NCBI RefSeq assembly: GCF_000014945.1
Contig: NC_008553.1
Coordinates: forward strand, 1,612,001 to 1,676,000
Source: Methanothrix thermoacetophila PT
GTDB lineage: Archaea > Halobacteriota > Methanosarcinia > Methanotrichales > Methanotrichaceae
Length of the DNA: 64,000 bases
Direction: 5' to 3'
How positions within the stretch are numbered: the first letter of the stretch is position 1; every line of letters begins with the position of its first letter. Positions 37,231 through 48,095 of this stretch are shown in pieces. Position numbers and translations under genes: made by a program. The notes beneath the pieces are model-generated. The model was not told the DNA's origin, made no database searches, and worked only from the letters and a program-made list of their open reading frames with translations.

Positions 37231-37713
37231 ATGATTGAGATTCCGGAATGGGCGATGGTCATGCTGCTGGCAATGTCGCCCATATCAGAGCTTCGCGGAG
37301 CGATACCCCTGGCGATTGCCTGCGGCTACTCTCCCCTCGAGGCATACGCGATCTCGGTCATTGGGAATCTGATCCCTGTGGCACCCTTGCTGCTCTTTCT
37401 GGGCCCGGTGTCCTCTTTTCTCATGAGATATCCTCCTGGATACCGGTTCTTCACGTGGCTCTTCTCGAGAACCAGAAGGAAATACATCGAGGGCAGGGAA
37501 GAGGTTGGTTTTGCCGCCTTGACGCTCTTTGTCGCCATTCCCCTGCCGGTAACCGGTGCCTGGACTGGATGCGTTCTTGCATTTCTTCTCGGATTCAGGC
37601 CACTTCCTGCATTTCTCTCAATAGCACTGGGTGTGCTCATAGCAGGCGTGGTAGTGACAGCAGCCGTCACCGGTGCGTTTGCACTCTGCCATACGATACA
37701 GATGAGCATTTGA
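37231..37713 (+). CDS. Small multidrug-export family membrane protein, copy 2 (Arg22 allele)
   Basis: Differs from copies 1 and 3 by one base: C at 37294 makes codon 22 CGC (Arg), restoring the ELRGAIP motif typical of the family. This copy is therefore the best candidate for the fully functional protein. The change is a CpG-type C/T transition, so Arg to Cys in the other copies is the simpler direction. Confidence 0.87.
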   Translation: MIEIPEWAMVMLLAMSPISELRGAIPLAIACGYSPLEAYAISVIGNLIPVAPLLLFLGPVSSFLMRYPPGYRFFTWLFSRTRRKYIEGREEVGFAALTLFVAIPLPVTGAWTGCVLAFLLGFRPLPAFLSIALGVLIAGVVVTAAVTGAFALCHTIQMSI

Positions 37714-37740
37714 GAGCAACGTGAACGAGCAGATGTGAGC

Positions 37741-37859
37741 GCTCTTGTTCATCCGATATCCGTCTGCGGAATCGTTGGCCCTGTATGCGTTTGCGGATAA
37801 TGTGTGCTTCCAGCAGGCAGGATTGAGCGAACCTCCAGTTACCAAACACATATGAGCGC
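37741..37859 (+). repeat. Dispersed element, form D (copy 2)
   Basis: Identical to 30856-30974. Confidence 0.6.
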
Positions 37860-37878
37860 ATGATGTGCGCTTCAACAC

Positions 37879-38670
37879 TCAATCCGGCTGCTTCTCAGCC
37901 AGAGCCTGCAGCCGCATCATTCTGACGTGTATCATGCCATCGGGAGATGAATAACGATCGATGTAGCGCCTCGCTATCTCCTGGACAAATGGAGAGCGCA
38001 GCTCCACAGGAAGCCTCTGGAGATAAGGATGCCATGTTGATCTCAGGAAACCCTCGAGCGCCTCGCGGCTGCTGTGCACCATATCCTTGGGTATGAGTTT
38101 CACACTCACGGTGTGGAGACCTGCCGCCGGGATCCACATCTCGTAATCATCAGGTTCGTAGAAGAAGTACGGGAATTGGAAGTCCTTGAAGTAAGAGGCA
38201 AAGCTTTCCTCCAGACACACCTCTGATGTTGTATCCAAAAGCTGAGCCGCGTTTCCCCTGCCGCCACACTGCACGAGCATCCTGCCGCCGGGAACAAGGC
38301 TCCTGTATATGCCTTGCAGGACTGAGAGGTGGTCCCTGATCCAGTGGAGGCAGGCGAATGACACCACTATATCGAACTCCTCATCGAAGCGGAGGTCGAG
38401 TGCGTCACCCTGCTCGAATCTCAGGTTCCTGAAGATCACAGGAGAATACCTGCGCCTCGCGAATGATATCATATCCGGGGAGATGTCTATTCCGAGGACA
38501 GATCCATCAGGCACAAGCTGTGAGATCCGGGCGGTGATCTTTCCATCGCCACAGCCGATATCGAGTATGCGCTCGTCTCCTCTGATACTCAGCTCTGAGA
38601 GCGCACTCATAGCCCACTCCTGCTGAGCCGAGGAGCACCTCTCGTACTCCTCCGGATCCCATGTGTACAT
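37879..38670 (-). CDS. SAM-dependent methyltransferase, copy 2
   Basis: Identical to the gene at 30994-31785. Confidence 0.85.
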   Translation of the reverse strand: MYTWDPEEYERCSSAQQEWAMSALSELSIRGDERILDIGCGDGKITARISQLVPDGSVLGIDISPDMISFARRRYSPVIFRNLRFEQGDALDLRFDEEFDIVVSFACLHWIRDHLSVLQGIYRSLVPGGRMLVQCGGRGNAAQLLDTTSEVCLEESFASYFKDFQFPYFFYEPDDYEMWIPAAGLHTVSVKLIPKDMVHSSREALEGFLRSTWHPYLQRLPVELRSPFVQEIARRYIDRYSSPDGMIHVRMMRLQALAEKQPD

Positions 38671-38800
38671 GATATGGTGGTTCAGACTCGATCCAGATAA
38701 ATACACTTCCGATTCTGGAGGATTGATGAGAATCTCCGGCATCCAGGCAGTGAAGCACCGTATAATTCTGTGAGGGATCATGAGATCTCCGGACACTCTA

Positions 38801-38910
38801 CGATATCCAGTTACAGACTGCGAATTCACTGCCCACCGGAATTGGGAAAACGTTTATCGTCGCCAGGCTTCTGCGATATCCAGTTACAGACTGCAGATTC
38901 CCTGCCCACC
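38801..38910. repeat. Pair of 37-bp direct repeats (copy 2)
   Basis: Identical to 31916-32025. Confidence 0.7.
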
Positions 38911-38948
38911 TGTGGTATCATTCCCGGAATCCGAGAAATGCTCAAAAC

Positions 38949-39069
38949 GCTCTTGTGTATTCAGCAACTTAGAGGACATGTAGTCCGGTTGCTGGAAGCA
39001 CTCATTCATTCTCCAAGAACGCATGCCGGGGCCATTGTCTTTCCAGAAAGTCACCGTATGGATAAGAGC
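38949..39069 (-). repeat. Dispersed element, form B (copy 2)
   Basis: Identical to 32064-32184. Confidence 0.8.
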
Positions 39070-39159
39070 TTACTCGAAAATGCAAAAGATTTAGATAGGA
39101 TGCTGGAATTTCATATTCTGGGGGCTGAAAAGGAACTCTGAGAGGGGTTCATAATATTC

Positions 39160-40983
39160 ATGAATCGGGGTTATAACGGATCTGAGGAGGGTGGGCGACC
39201 GAACCGCTATTTGACGTTTCGCCGTGCTCTCCTGCTGGGCACGGCTATCCTGATCGTAAGATCCGCGATCGTTCTCTACCTCGAGGATCAGGAGCAACTG
39301 CGCGTAACCATAGATGATATCATTTTCCCGGTGGTCAACGGGCTTGCTGCACTCTCTCTCTTCAGAGCGGCGAGGACCACGAGATCAAAGGATGAGATGA
39401 TGTACATCGCCTGGGCGTTCTTCGCAGTTGCGCAGGTGCTTTACGCCCTTGGAGATGTCCTCTGGAGCATCCTGGAGATCGGATTGAAGGAGACACCATT
39501 TCCGTCGATTGCTGATGGCCCCTACCTCGCATACTATCCTCTTTTCCTCATCGGCGTCCTTCTGCTCCCATCCACCTACCAGAGCACCTTCGAGCGCATA
39601 AAGTCCCTCCTGGACACGGGTGTTGTGACGATATTCGCAATCCTGATCTTCTGGAGCCTTCTCATCGCACCCACGGTCGCGACGCTTGAGGAACCAGATC
39701 CTCTCGCAAACGCGATCGCGGTCGCGTATCCGGTTGCGGATCTCGTTCTGGCATTCGCCCTCATAGCGCTCATCTTCAGAAGAATAGAGCATATAGCGCA
39801 ACGACCCATCCTGCTTCTGGCAGCAGGCGCTGTTTTCATGATAATAGCGGATTCGAGATTCATGGTTCAGGCTCTGAGAGATGTCTATGTGCCCGCAACA
39901 CTCGGCGACAGCTTCTGGCTGATCTCCTACATACTCACCGGACTTGCAGGAGTGCTTCAGGTGGAGACCGTCTGCGTGCCAGTAAAACCATCTGCAGAGC
40001 GACCATCACCTGGGTTCACATGGCCTCTGTACATCCCATACATCTGTGCCATCTCTGCATATGCATTCCTGATCTGGAGCATTGAACAAGAGGACGTCAA
40101 CCTTTATATCCGCCACCACCATCTCGCCGCGGGCGTCGGGATGATAATACTGCTCATAATACTGAGGCAGATAATCGCGATCAAGGAGAATACGATGCTT
40201 TACGCGGCCGCCCAGAAAGAGCTGCATCAGAGGATCGCTTCTGAGCGTGAGAAGGAGCACCTCATAAAAGAGCTTGAGTCCAAGACATCGGAGATGGAGA
40301 GGTTCATATACACCGTCTCTCACGACCTCAGATCGCCTCTGATCACTGTCAGCGGGTTTCTTGGGTTCCTGAGGGATGATATTGAGAAGGGCGCATGGGA
40401 TAAGGTTGGGGAGGACATCGATATACTTGAGGGCGCAATCACGAAGATGGACATGCTGCTCCAAGATACGCTGGAGCTCAGCCGCATCGGCCGGATGATG
40501 AACCCACCTGAGGACGTGCTATTCTCTGATATCGTCAGAGAGGCTCTGGAGCAGACCTCTGAGAGGATAAGGTCCAGGGGCGTGAGCGTGGTTGTGACGG
40601 GTGACATGCCAGTGGTCCACGTGGACAGGATGAGGGCTGTGGAGGCGCTTGTCAATCTCATAGAGAACAGTGCCAAGTACATGGGAGATCAGAGGGATCC
40701 GAGGATAGAGATTGGATGCATGAGGGACGGTGAAACTGTATTCTATGTAAAAGATAACGGCATCGGGATAGACCCAAAAAACCACAAGAGGGTATTCGAG
40801 CTCTTCTATAAGGTGGATAACAGATCAGAGGGCGCCGGCGCCGGACTGGCCATCGTCAAAAAGATCATCGAGGTTCATGGTGGCCGGATATGGATAGAGT
40901 CAGAGCTGGGAAGGGGATGCACGGTCTTCTTCACCCTGCCTCTATCGGATAGCTCCATAACTGAGGACGACTCCAATCGGTAG
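39160..40983 (+). CDS. Membrane sensor histidine kinase, copy 2
   Basis: Identical in translation to the kinase at 32275. Confidence 0.92.
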   Translation: MNRGYNGSEEGGRPNRYLTFRRALLLGTAILIVRSAIVLYLEDQEQLRVTIDDIIFPVVNGLAALSLFRAARTTRSKDEMMYIAWAFFAVAQVLYALGDVLWSILEIGLKETPFPSIADGPYLAYYPLFLIGVLLLPSTYQSTFERIKSLLDTGVVTIFAILIFWSLLIAPTVATLEEPDPLANAIAVAYPVADLVLAFALIALIFRRIEHIAQRPILLLAAGAVFMIIADSRFMVQALRDVYVPATLGDSFWLISYILTGLAGVLQVETVCVPVKPSAERPSPGFTWPLYIPYICAISAYAFLIWSIEQEDVNLYIRHHHLAAGVGMIILLIILRQIIAIKENTMLYAAAQKELHQRIASEREKEHLIKELESKTSEMERFIYTVSHDLRSPLITVSGFLGFLRDDIEKGAWDKVGEDIDILEGAITKMDMLLQDTLELSRIGRMMNPPEDVLFSDIVREALEQTSERIRSRGVSVVVTGDMPVVHVDRMRAVEALVNLIENSAKYMGDQRDPRIEIGCMRDGETVFYVKDNGIGIDPKNHKRVFELFYKVDNRSEGAGAGLAIVKKIIEVHGGRIWIESELGRGCTVFFTLPLSDSSITEDDSNR

Positions 40984-41038
40984 GCCCCAAACAGCAAGGT
41001 CGCTCTCAGGGCGCGGGCTCCGGTCTTCCTGCAGGAGC

Positions 41039-41167
41039 TCACCTTACCCTCTCAACATCATCCGAATGGCATGAAGGACACCTGGGCCCGACGCCGATTC
41101 CCTTGAACTTGTGGCCGCATGAGCGACAGACGTAATCGGTCGGGAAGAACGACTCGGGGTCACCCAT
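41039..41167 (-). CDS. 42-residue zinc-ribbon protein, copy 2
   Basis: Identical to 34154-34282. Confidence 0.8.
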   Translation of the reverse strand: MGDPESFFPTDYVCRSCGHKFKGIGVGPRCPSCHSDDVERVR

Positions 41168-41256
41168 GTCCGGAGGACCTCCAACTGCGCACACAGATAT
41201 CACCTCGAAGATATATCACTAAAAATCATTAATTATACTTTTCGGAGGTGACGCTG

Positions 41257-41355
41257 GTGCAGTCAAAGCATGTGCTGCGGGATTTCATAATGCAAAAGCC
41301 AGATGCGGGTGTGTCTAATATGCTAATATTAGAATATGCTGTATTCCAAAGTTAA
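41257..41355 (+). pseudogene. 33-aa ORF cut by the IS (copy 2)
   Basis: Same truncation as at 34372-34470. Confidence 0.6.
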
Positions 41356-42175
41356 GCTAAGATAAATTTTAATATACCATAAAACAAGCAAATAACATGC
41401 TTAAGAGATGGGATACAAGATTATACGATATTAAGTTAATATTAGAAGTATTTGATTCGTTATCGTTAGATTTGCGATCAATAAATGCTCCAAAACCAAA
41501 AGTTTATGATTTGGAGACCATAATTAAGGCACTTTTGATAAAAGAGTTTGAGGGGCATTCTTTAAGATCAGCAGAAGTTAGGATTAAAGAAGTGCTTGGA
41601 ATAAGAATTGATCATTCAGTTTTGCATTTCTGGGAAAAGAATTTATCTTCAAATATTGAAGAGATATTAAATAAAGTTCTTGAAAGGTTACAATCAATAG
41701 ATTATACAGATAGTTTCATTGATTCCACTAAATTCGCAAATAAAAAAAGGATATCATAAAGATACAAGCAATAACCAGGAAAAATGAAACGATATTCCCT
41801 GTGGAAACGAGGATAAAATCGGAACTAACAGTGCCTGAGGGATCAGGCTATTTATTTGGTGACGGTGAATATGATTCCAGGAAATTTTTGAATGATGTTG
41901 TAGATAAAGGTTACATGCCTGTTATTAAACCGAGAAAAATAAGTGCCGGTGGTTTTGGATCCAGAATCAGAGATCGGATCTTTAATAGAGAAATATACAA
42001 ACACAGATCAGTTTGTGAAGGATTCTTTGGTGCTTTGACCAATTGGTTTGGAGATAGAATACCATGTTTCCTCGAAGAGACAACTATTACAAGGATGCTT
42101 CTGAGAGTACTGGCTTATGCATTGAGAATTCTATCAAGATTTAGTATAAAATAAATTTGAATGATAGACACACCC
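41307..42175 (+). mobile_element. Insertion sequence, copy 2
   Basis: Identical to 34422-35290, joining the end of block X copy 2 to the start of copy 3. Confidence 0.88.
41397..42154 (+). CDS. IS transposase with -1 frameshift (copy 2)
   Basis: Identical to 34512-35269, including the A7 run at the frame change. Confidence 0.82.
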
Positions 42176-42354
42176 CCCTCGAAAGCCCACCATCACACGA
42201 ATTTGAAAATACATGTCTTTAAGTGTTATTAATATGAAATAAATTGCTACTATATGCAGAACGGGTATGCTCTTTCGGCGAGCCGGCTTGAGACCCCTCT
42301 TTTGTGAAATCCCTGATAGTCAATTTTTTATCACAATGCTGCGAATATGCAGTT

Positions 42355-42672
42355 GTGAAGACTCTGGACGATGCGATCGAGCGCCATCCTGATGGAGTGG
42401 TTCTGCATATCGATGTTATACCGGGATCGTCGGAGCTTGTGGTTCCAGCGGGCTTCAACGCCTGGAGGGGCAGCATCGAGGTCAGGCTTACTGAGAGGGC
42501 TGATAAGGGTAAAGCCAACAGACAGCTTCTCCAGGAGATATCCAGGGCGTTTGGGCTCACTCAGGGTGATGTGGAGATAATGAGCGGCCACAGGAGCCAG
42601 AGGAAGGTGGTTCTCATGAGAGGCATCGATGCCGAATCCGTTCTGGCGGCTCTCAGGAGATCGATCAGGTGA
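42355..42672 (+). CDS. UPF0235 family protein, copy 3
   Basis: Identical to the gene at 28585, again downstream of an IS right end. Confidence 0.85.
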   Translation: MKTLDDAIERHPDGVVLHIDVIPGSSELVVPAGFNAWRGSIEVRLTERADKGKANRQLLQEISRAFGLTQGDVEIMSGHRSQRKVVLMRGIDAESVLAALRRSIR

Positions 42673-42676
42673 TCGA

Positions 42677-43120
42677 ATGAGACCGCACAGGAAGAACTAC
42701 GATCTTGAGGCACTCGAGGAGCAGATAGAGGCGCTTCTGGATGCATCGGAGCGAGGCGCAGCTGTAATCGTCGAAGGGCCGCGCGACAGGGATGCACTTC
42801 GCAGGATTGGCGTTCCTGGTCCAATACTGATGTCCTCCCAGAGATCTTGTCTGGAGCTTGCAGAGGAGAGTGCGAGATCGTATAGTGAGATCGTGCTGAT
42901 GACCGACTGGGATGCGCGTGGGGAGGAGATCGCCCACAAGATGGAGGAGTTCCTCCGTCCCACTGGAGTCAGGGTCGATGTGGAGATCAGAAAGCGGCTC
43001 AAGATTCTCGTCAGAAAGGAGATAAAGGATGTCGAGAGCCTCTGGATTTTCCTGGAGAGGGCCCGTGAGAGCCAGGGTCTGAGCGATCTCGGGATACGCG
43101 CTGTAAGGCGAGCGACATGA
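42677..43120 (+). CDS. TOPRIM-domain protein, copy 3
   Basis: Identical to the gene at 28907. Confidence 0.85.
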   Translation: MRPHRKNYDLEALEEQIEALLDASERGAAVIVEGPRDRDALRRIGVPGPILMSSQRSCLELAEESARSYSEIVLMTDWDARGEEIAHKMEEFLRPTGVRVDVEIRKRLKILVRKEIKDVESLWIFLERARESQGLSDLGIRAVRRAT

Positions 43121-43283
43121 GACTCAGGGGCTCTGCATCCATGAGGGGCGTGTCCGAATAAGGATTAAGTGTTTCTAATATGCATAAGCGGCAAGCTCCA
43201 GATTTCTGGACTCAGCTCACATCCAAACAGGCCCTGGAATACAAGTTGTGGGCCTGGATTACAGAATGCCGGGAATCGGCGTC

Positions 43284-43402
43284 GCTCTTATCCATATGAT
43301 GACTTGCCAGAAGGGACACTGGTCCTGCTATGCACTTCTGGCTAACGAATAGGTTTCAGCAACCAGCTTGTATGTCCTTCAAGTTGCTAGACACGTAAGA
43401 GC
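43284..43402 (+). repeat. Dispersed element, form A (copy 3)
   Basis: Identical to 29514-29632. Confidence 0.75.
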
Positions 43403-43574
43403 GATCGGCGTTTATTGGCAAAATTGCATGAATCCCGAGGGTCACATGTTGATCTGGATTAACGAGGGCACATTGCTCGAAGATCCATGGTTAACATACA
43501 GCTCCTCTTCCATCGTGGAATCACTCTGTGAGCCATCCTTTTATATCGATTGCCCCATACAGCAGAACGGTGGT

Positions 43575-43946
43575 ATGATGGTGTCCATAAAAGTCGATGC
43601 GGATGCGAAGGCCAGGCTGCAGGGCGACGAGAGCCTCGAGAGGTACCCAATAGTCGCAAAGGTTACGGGAAGCGGGAAGGATGGATCTCTGGGGGTGAGG
43701 ATATCGAGCGATGGTGAGCCCTTGCCAGCAGCGGTCTCAGTTAATGGAGATGTCGGCATCGATATCAGAGAGCTTTCGAGCGTTGCGGAGTCCCTTGCGA
43801 AGCTCGTCTCTTCCGGTCTCAAGATATCTGATGCTCCGGTTACCGTATCGCTTGAAGAGATTCCGGTTGATCTCACCATCTCCGTCTATTCACCCAAAGA
43901 GGAGCAGGTCTTCCGGGTCCAGATAAAGGGATCACTGGGTAAATGA
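43575..43946 (+). CDS. Small protein of unknown function, copy 3
   Basis: Identical to the gene at 29805. Confidence 0.65.
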   Translation: MMVSIKVDADAKARLQGDESLERYPIVAKVTGSGKDGSLGVRISSDGEPLPAAVSVNGDVGIDIRELSSVAESLAKLVSSGLKISDAPVTVSLEEIPVDLTISVYSPKEEQVFRVQIKGSLGK

Positions 43947-44115
43947 GGTTGTGTGAGATCATCATCGATGTCTCCAGCAATCAATTCCAAATGCTTCATG
44001 AATCTCGTCCAGGGCAATCGATTCCTGCAGTCTCATTCAGCTATTCAAGCCAGAGATCGAACAAATTTGTTATCCGCTATGGAGTTTCAGCCATCCCTTT
44101 TATGCTGGAGGTTTT

Positions 44116-44598
44116 ATGATTGAGATTCCGGAATGGGCGATGGTCATGCTGCTGGCAATGTCGCCCATATCAGAGCTTTGCGGAGCGATACCCCTGGCGA
44201 TTGCCTGCGGCTACTCTCCCCTCGAGGCATACGCGATCTCGGTCATTGGGAATCTGATCCCTGTGGCACCCTTGCTGCTCTTTCTGGGCCCGGTGTCCTC
44301 TTTTCTCATGAGATATCCTCCTGGATACCGGTTCTTCACGTGGCTCTTCTCGAGAACCAGAAGGAAATACATCGAGGGCAGGGAAGAGGTTGGTTTTGCC
44401 GCCTTGACGCTCTTTGTCGCCATTCCCCTGCCGGTAACCGGTGCCTGGACTGGATGCGTTCTTGCATTTCTTCTCGGATTCAGGCCACTTCCTGCATTTC
44501 TCTCAATAGCACTGGGTGTGCTCATAGCAGGCGTGGTAGTGACAGCAGCCGTCACCGGTGCGTTTGCACTCTGCCATACGATACAGATGAGCATTTGA
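44116..44598 (+). CDS. Small multidrug-export family membrane protein, copy 3 (Cys22 allele)
   Basis: Same allele as copy 1 (T at 44179, Cys22). Confidence 0.85.
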   Translation: MIEIPEWAMVMLLAMSPISELCGAIPLAIACGYSPLEAYAISVIGNLIPVAPLLLFLGPVSSFLMRYPPGYRFFTWLFSRTRRKYIEGREEVGFAALTLFVAIPLPVTGAWTGCVLAFLLGFRPLPAFLSIALGVLIAGVVVTAAVTGAFALCHTIQMSI

Positions 44599-44625
44599 GA
44601 GCAACGTGAACGAGCAGATGTGAGC

Positions 44626-44744
44626 GCTCTTGTTCATCCGATATCCGTCTGCGGAATCGTTGGCCCTGTATGCGTTTGCGGATAATGTGTGCTTCCAGCA
44701 GGCAGGATTGAGCGAACCTCCAGTTACCAAACACATATGAGCGC
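44626..44744 (+). repeat. Dispersed element, form D (copy 3)
   Basis: Identical to 30856-30974. Confidence 0.6.
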
Positions 44745-44763
44745 ATGATGTGCGCTTCAACAC

Positions 44764-45555
44764 TCAATCCGGCTGCTTCTCAGCCAGAGCCTGCAGCCGC
44801 ATCATTCTGACGTGTATCATGCCATCGGGAGATGAATAACGATCGATGTAGCGCCTCGCTATCTCCTGGACAAATGGAGAGCGCAGCTCCACAGGAAGCC
44901 TCTGGAGATAAGGATGCCATGTTGATCTCAGGAAACCCTCGAGCGCCTCGCGGCTGCTGTGCACCATATCCTTGGGTATGAGTTTCACACTCACGGTGTG
45001 GAGACCTGCCGCCGGGATCCACATCTCGTAATCATCAGGTTCGTAGAAGAAGTACGGGAATTGGAAGTCCTTGAAGTAAGAGGCAAAGCTTTCCTCCAGA
45101 CACACCTCTGATGTTGTATCCAAAAGCTGAGCCGCGTTTCCCCTGCCGCCACACTGCACGAGCATCCTGCCGCCGGGAACAAGGCTCCTGTATATGCCTT
45201 GCAGGACTGAGAGGTGGTCCCTGATCCAGTGGAGGCAGGCGAATGACACCACTATATCGAACTCCTCATCGAAGCGGAGGTCGAGTGCGTCACCCTGCTC
45301 GAATCTCAGGTTCCTGAAGATCACAGGAGAATACCTGCGCCTCGCGAATGATATCATATCCGGGGAGATGTCTATTCCGAGGACAGATCCATCAGGCACA
45401 AGCTGTGAGATCCGGGCGGTGATCTTTCCATCGCCACAGCCGATATCGAGTATGCGCTCGTCTCCTCTGATACTCAGCTCTGAGAGCGCACTCATAGCCC
45501 ACTCCTGCTGAGCCGAGGAGCACCTCTCGTACTCCTCCGGATCCCATGTGTACAT
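44764..45555 (-). CDS. SAM-dependent methyltransferase, copy 3
   Basis: Identical to the gene at 30994-31785. Confidence 0.85.
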   Translation of the reverse strand: MYTWDPEEYERCSSAQQEWAMSALSELSIRGDERILDIGCGDGKITARISQLVPDGSVLGIDISPDMISFARRRYSPVIFRNLRFEQGDALDLRFDEEFDIVVSFACLHWIRDHLSVLQGIYRSLVPGGRMLVQCGGRGNAAQLLDTTSEVCLEESFASYFKDFQFPYFFYEPDDYEMWIPAAGLHTVSVKLIPKDMVHSSREALEGFLRSTWHPYLQRLPVELRSPFVQEIARRYIDRYSSPDGMIHVRMMRLQALAEKQPD

Positions 45556-45685
45556 GATATGGTGGTTCAGACTCGATCCAGATAAATACACTTCCGATTC
45601 TGGAGGATTGATGAGAATCTCCGGCATCCAGGCAGTGAAGCACCGTATAATTCTGTGAGGGATCATGAGATCTCCGGACACTCTA

Positions 45686-45795
45686 CGATATCCAGTTACA
45701 GACTGCGAATTCACTGCCCACCGGAATTGGGAAAACGTTTATCGTCGCCAGGCTTCTGCGATATCCAGTTACAGACTGCAGATTCCCTGCCCACC
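45686..45795. repeat. Pair of 37-bp direct repeats (copy 3)
   Basis: Identical to 31916-32025. Confidence 0.7.
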
Positions 45796-45833
45796 TGTGG
45801 TATCATTCCCGGAATCCGAGAAATGCTCAAAAC

Positions 45834-45954
45834 GCTCTTGTGTATTCAGCAACTTAGAGGACATGTAGTCCGGTTGCTGGAAGCACTCATTCATTCTCCA
45901 AGAACGCATGCCGGGGCCATTGTCTTTCCAGAAAGTCACCGTATGGATAAGAGC
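45834..45954 (-). repeat. Dispersed element, form B (copy 3)
   Basis: Identical to 32064-32184. Confidence 0.8.
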
Positions 45955-46044
45955 TTACTCGAAAATGCAAAAGATTTAGATAGGATGCTGGAATTTCATA
46001 TTCTGGGGGCTGAAAAGGAACTCTGAGAGGGGTTCATAATATTC

Positions 46045-47868
46045 ATGAATCGGGGTTATAACGGATCTGAGGAGGGTGGGCGACCGAACCGCTATTTGAC
46101 GTTTCGCCGTGCTCTCCTGCTGGGCACGGCTATCCTGATCGTAAGATCCGCGATCGTTCTCTACCTCGAGGATCAGGAGCAACTGCGCGTAACCATAGAT
46201 GATATCATTTTCCCGGTGGTCAACGGGCTTGCTGCACTCTCTCTCTTCAGAGCGGCGAGGACCACGAGATCAAAGGATGAGATGATGTACATCGCCTGGG
46301 CGTTCTTCGCAGTTGCGCAGGTGCTTTACGCCCTTGGAGATGTCCTCTGGAGCATCCTGGAGATCGGATTGAAGGAGACACCATTTCCGTCGATTGCTGA
46401 TGGCCCCTACCTCGCATACTATCCTCTTTTCCTCATCGGCGTCCTTCTGCTCCCATCCACCTACCAGAGCACCTTCGAGCGCATAAAGTCCCTCCTGGAC
46501 ACGGGTGTTGTGACGATATTCGCAATCCTGATCTTCTGGAGCCTTCTCATCGCACCCACGGTCGCGACGCTTGAGGAACCAGATCCTCTCGCAAACGCGA
46601 TCGCGGTCGCGTATCCGGTTGCGGATCTCGTTCTGGCATTCGCCCTCATAGCGCTCATCTTCAGAAGAATAGAGCATATAGCGCAACGACCCATCCTGCT
46701 TCTGGCAGCAGGCGCTGTTTTCATGATAATAGCGGATTCGAGATTCATGGTTCAGGCTCTGAGAGATGTCTATGTGCCCGCAACACTCGGCGACAGCTTC
46801 TGGCTGATCTCCTACATACTCACCGGACTTGCAGGAGTGCTTCAGGTGGAGACCGTCTGCGTGCCAGTAAAACCATCTGCAGAGCGACCATCACCTGGGT
46901 TCACATGGCCTCTGTACATCCCATACATCTGTGCCATCTCTGCATATGCATTCCTGATCTGGAGCATTGAACAAGAGGACGTCAACCTTTATATCCGCCA
47001 CCACCATCTCGCCGCGGGCGTCGGGATGATAATACTGCTCATAATACTGAGGCAGATAATCGCGATCAAGGAGAATACGATGCTTTACGCGGCCGCCCAG
47101 AAAGAGCTGCATCAGAGGATCGCTTCTGAGCGTGAGAAGGAGCACCTCATAAAAGAGCTTGAGTCCAAGACATCGGAGATGGAGAGGTTCATATACACCG
47201 TCTCTCACGACCTCAGATCGCCTCTGATCACTGTCAGCGGGTTTCTTGGGTTCCTGAGGGATGATATTGAGAAGGGCGCATGGGATAAGGTTGGGGAGGA
47301 CATCGATATACTTGAGGGCGCAATCACGAAGATGGACATGCTGCTCCAAGATACGCTGGAGCTCAGCCGCATCGGCCGGATGATGAACCCACCTGAGGAC
47401 GTGCTATTCTCTGATATCGTCAGAGAGGCTCTGGAGCAGACCTCTGAGAGGATAAGGTCCAGGGGCGTGAGCGTGGTTGTGACGGGTGACATGCCAGTGG
47501 TCCACGTGGACAGGATGAGGGCTGTGGAGGCGCTTGTCAATCTCATAGAGAACAGTGCCAAGTACATGGGAGATCAGAGGGATCCGAGGATAGAGATTGG
47601 ATGCATGAGGGACGGTGAAACTGTATTCTATGTAAAAGATAACGGCATCGGGATAGACCCAAAAAACCACAAGAGGGTATTCGAGCTCTTCTATAAGGTG
47701 GATAACAGATCAGAGGGCGCCGGCGCCGGACTGGCCATCGTCAAAAAGATCATCGAGGTTCATGGTGGCCGGATATGGATAGAGTCAGAGCTGGGAAGGG
47801 GATGCACGGTCTTCTTCACCCTGCCTCTATCGGATAGCTCCATAACTGAGGACGACTCCAATCGGTAG
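46045..47868 (+). CDS. Membrane sensor histidine kinase, copy 3
   Basis: Identical in translation to the kinase at 32275. Confidence 0.92.
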   Translation: MNRGYNGSEEGGRPNRYLTFRRALLLGTAILIVRSAIVLYLEDQEQLRVTIDDIIFPVVNGLAALSLFRAARTTRSKDEMMYIAWAFFAVAQVLYALGDVLWSILEIGLKETPFPSIADGPYLAYYPLFLIGVLLLPSTYQSTFERIKSLLDTGVVTIFAILIFWSLLIAPTVATLEEPDPLANAIAVAYPVADLVLAFALIALIFRRIEHIAQRPILLLAAGAVFMIIADSRFMVQALRDVYVPATLGDSFWLISYILTGLAGVLQVETVCVPVKPSAERPSPGFTWPLYIPYICAISAYAFLIWSIEQEDVNLYIRHHHLAAGVGMIILLIILRQIIAIKENTMLYAAAQKELHQRIASEREKEHLIKELESKTSEMERFIYTVSHDLRSPLITVSGFLGFLRDDIEKGAWDKVGEDIDILEGAITKMDMLLQDTLELSRIGRMMNPPEDVLFSDIVREALEQTSERIRSRGVSVVVTGDMPVVHVDRMRAVEALVNLIENSAKYMGDQRDPRIEIGCMRDGETVFYVKDNGIGIDPKNHKRVFELFYKVDNRSEGAGAGLAIVKKIIEVHGGRIWIESELGRGCTVFFTLPLSDSSITEDDSNR

Positions 47869-47923
47869 GCCCCAAACAGCAAGGTCGCTCTCAGGGCGCG
47901 GGCTCCGGTCTTCCTGCAGGAGC

Positions 47924-48052
47924 TCACCTTACCCTCTCAACATCATCCGAATGGCATGAAGGACACCTGGGCCCGACGCCGATTCCCTTGAACTTGTGGC
48001 CGCATGAGCGACAGACGTAATCGGTCGGGAAGAACGACTCGGGGTCACCCAT
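47924..48052 (-). CDS. 42-residue zinc-ribbon protein, copy 3
   Basis: Identical to 34154-34282. In this copy the divergent neighbour is the intact 33-aa ORF, so the promoter region between them (48053-48141) is in its ancestral setting. Confidence 0.8.
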   Translation of the reverse strand: MGDPESFFPTDYVCRSCGHKFKGIGVGPRCPSCHSDDVERVR

Positions 48053-48095
48053 GTCCGGAGGACCTCCAACTGCGCACACAGATATCACCTCGAAG

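Larger units (their letters stand above)
35291..42175. repeat. Tandem repeat unit, copy 2 (block X plus IS)
   Basis: A full 6,885-bp unit: X at 35291-41306 and IS at 41307-42175. It carries C at 37294 where copies 1 and 3 have T, so the export protein has Arg22 here. Confidence 0.97.
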
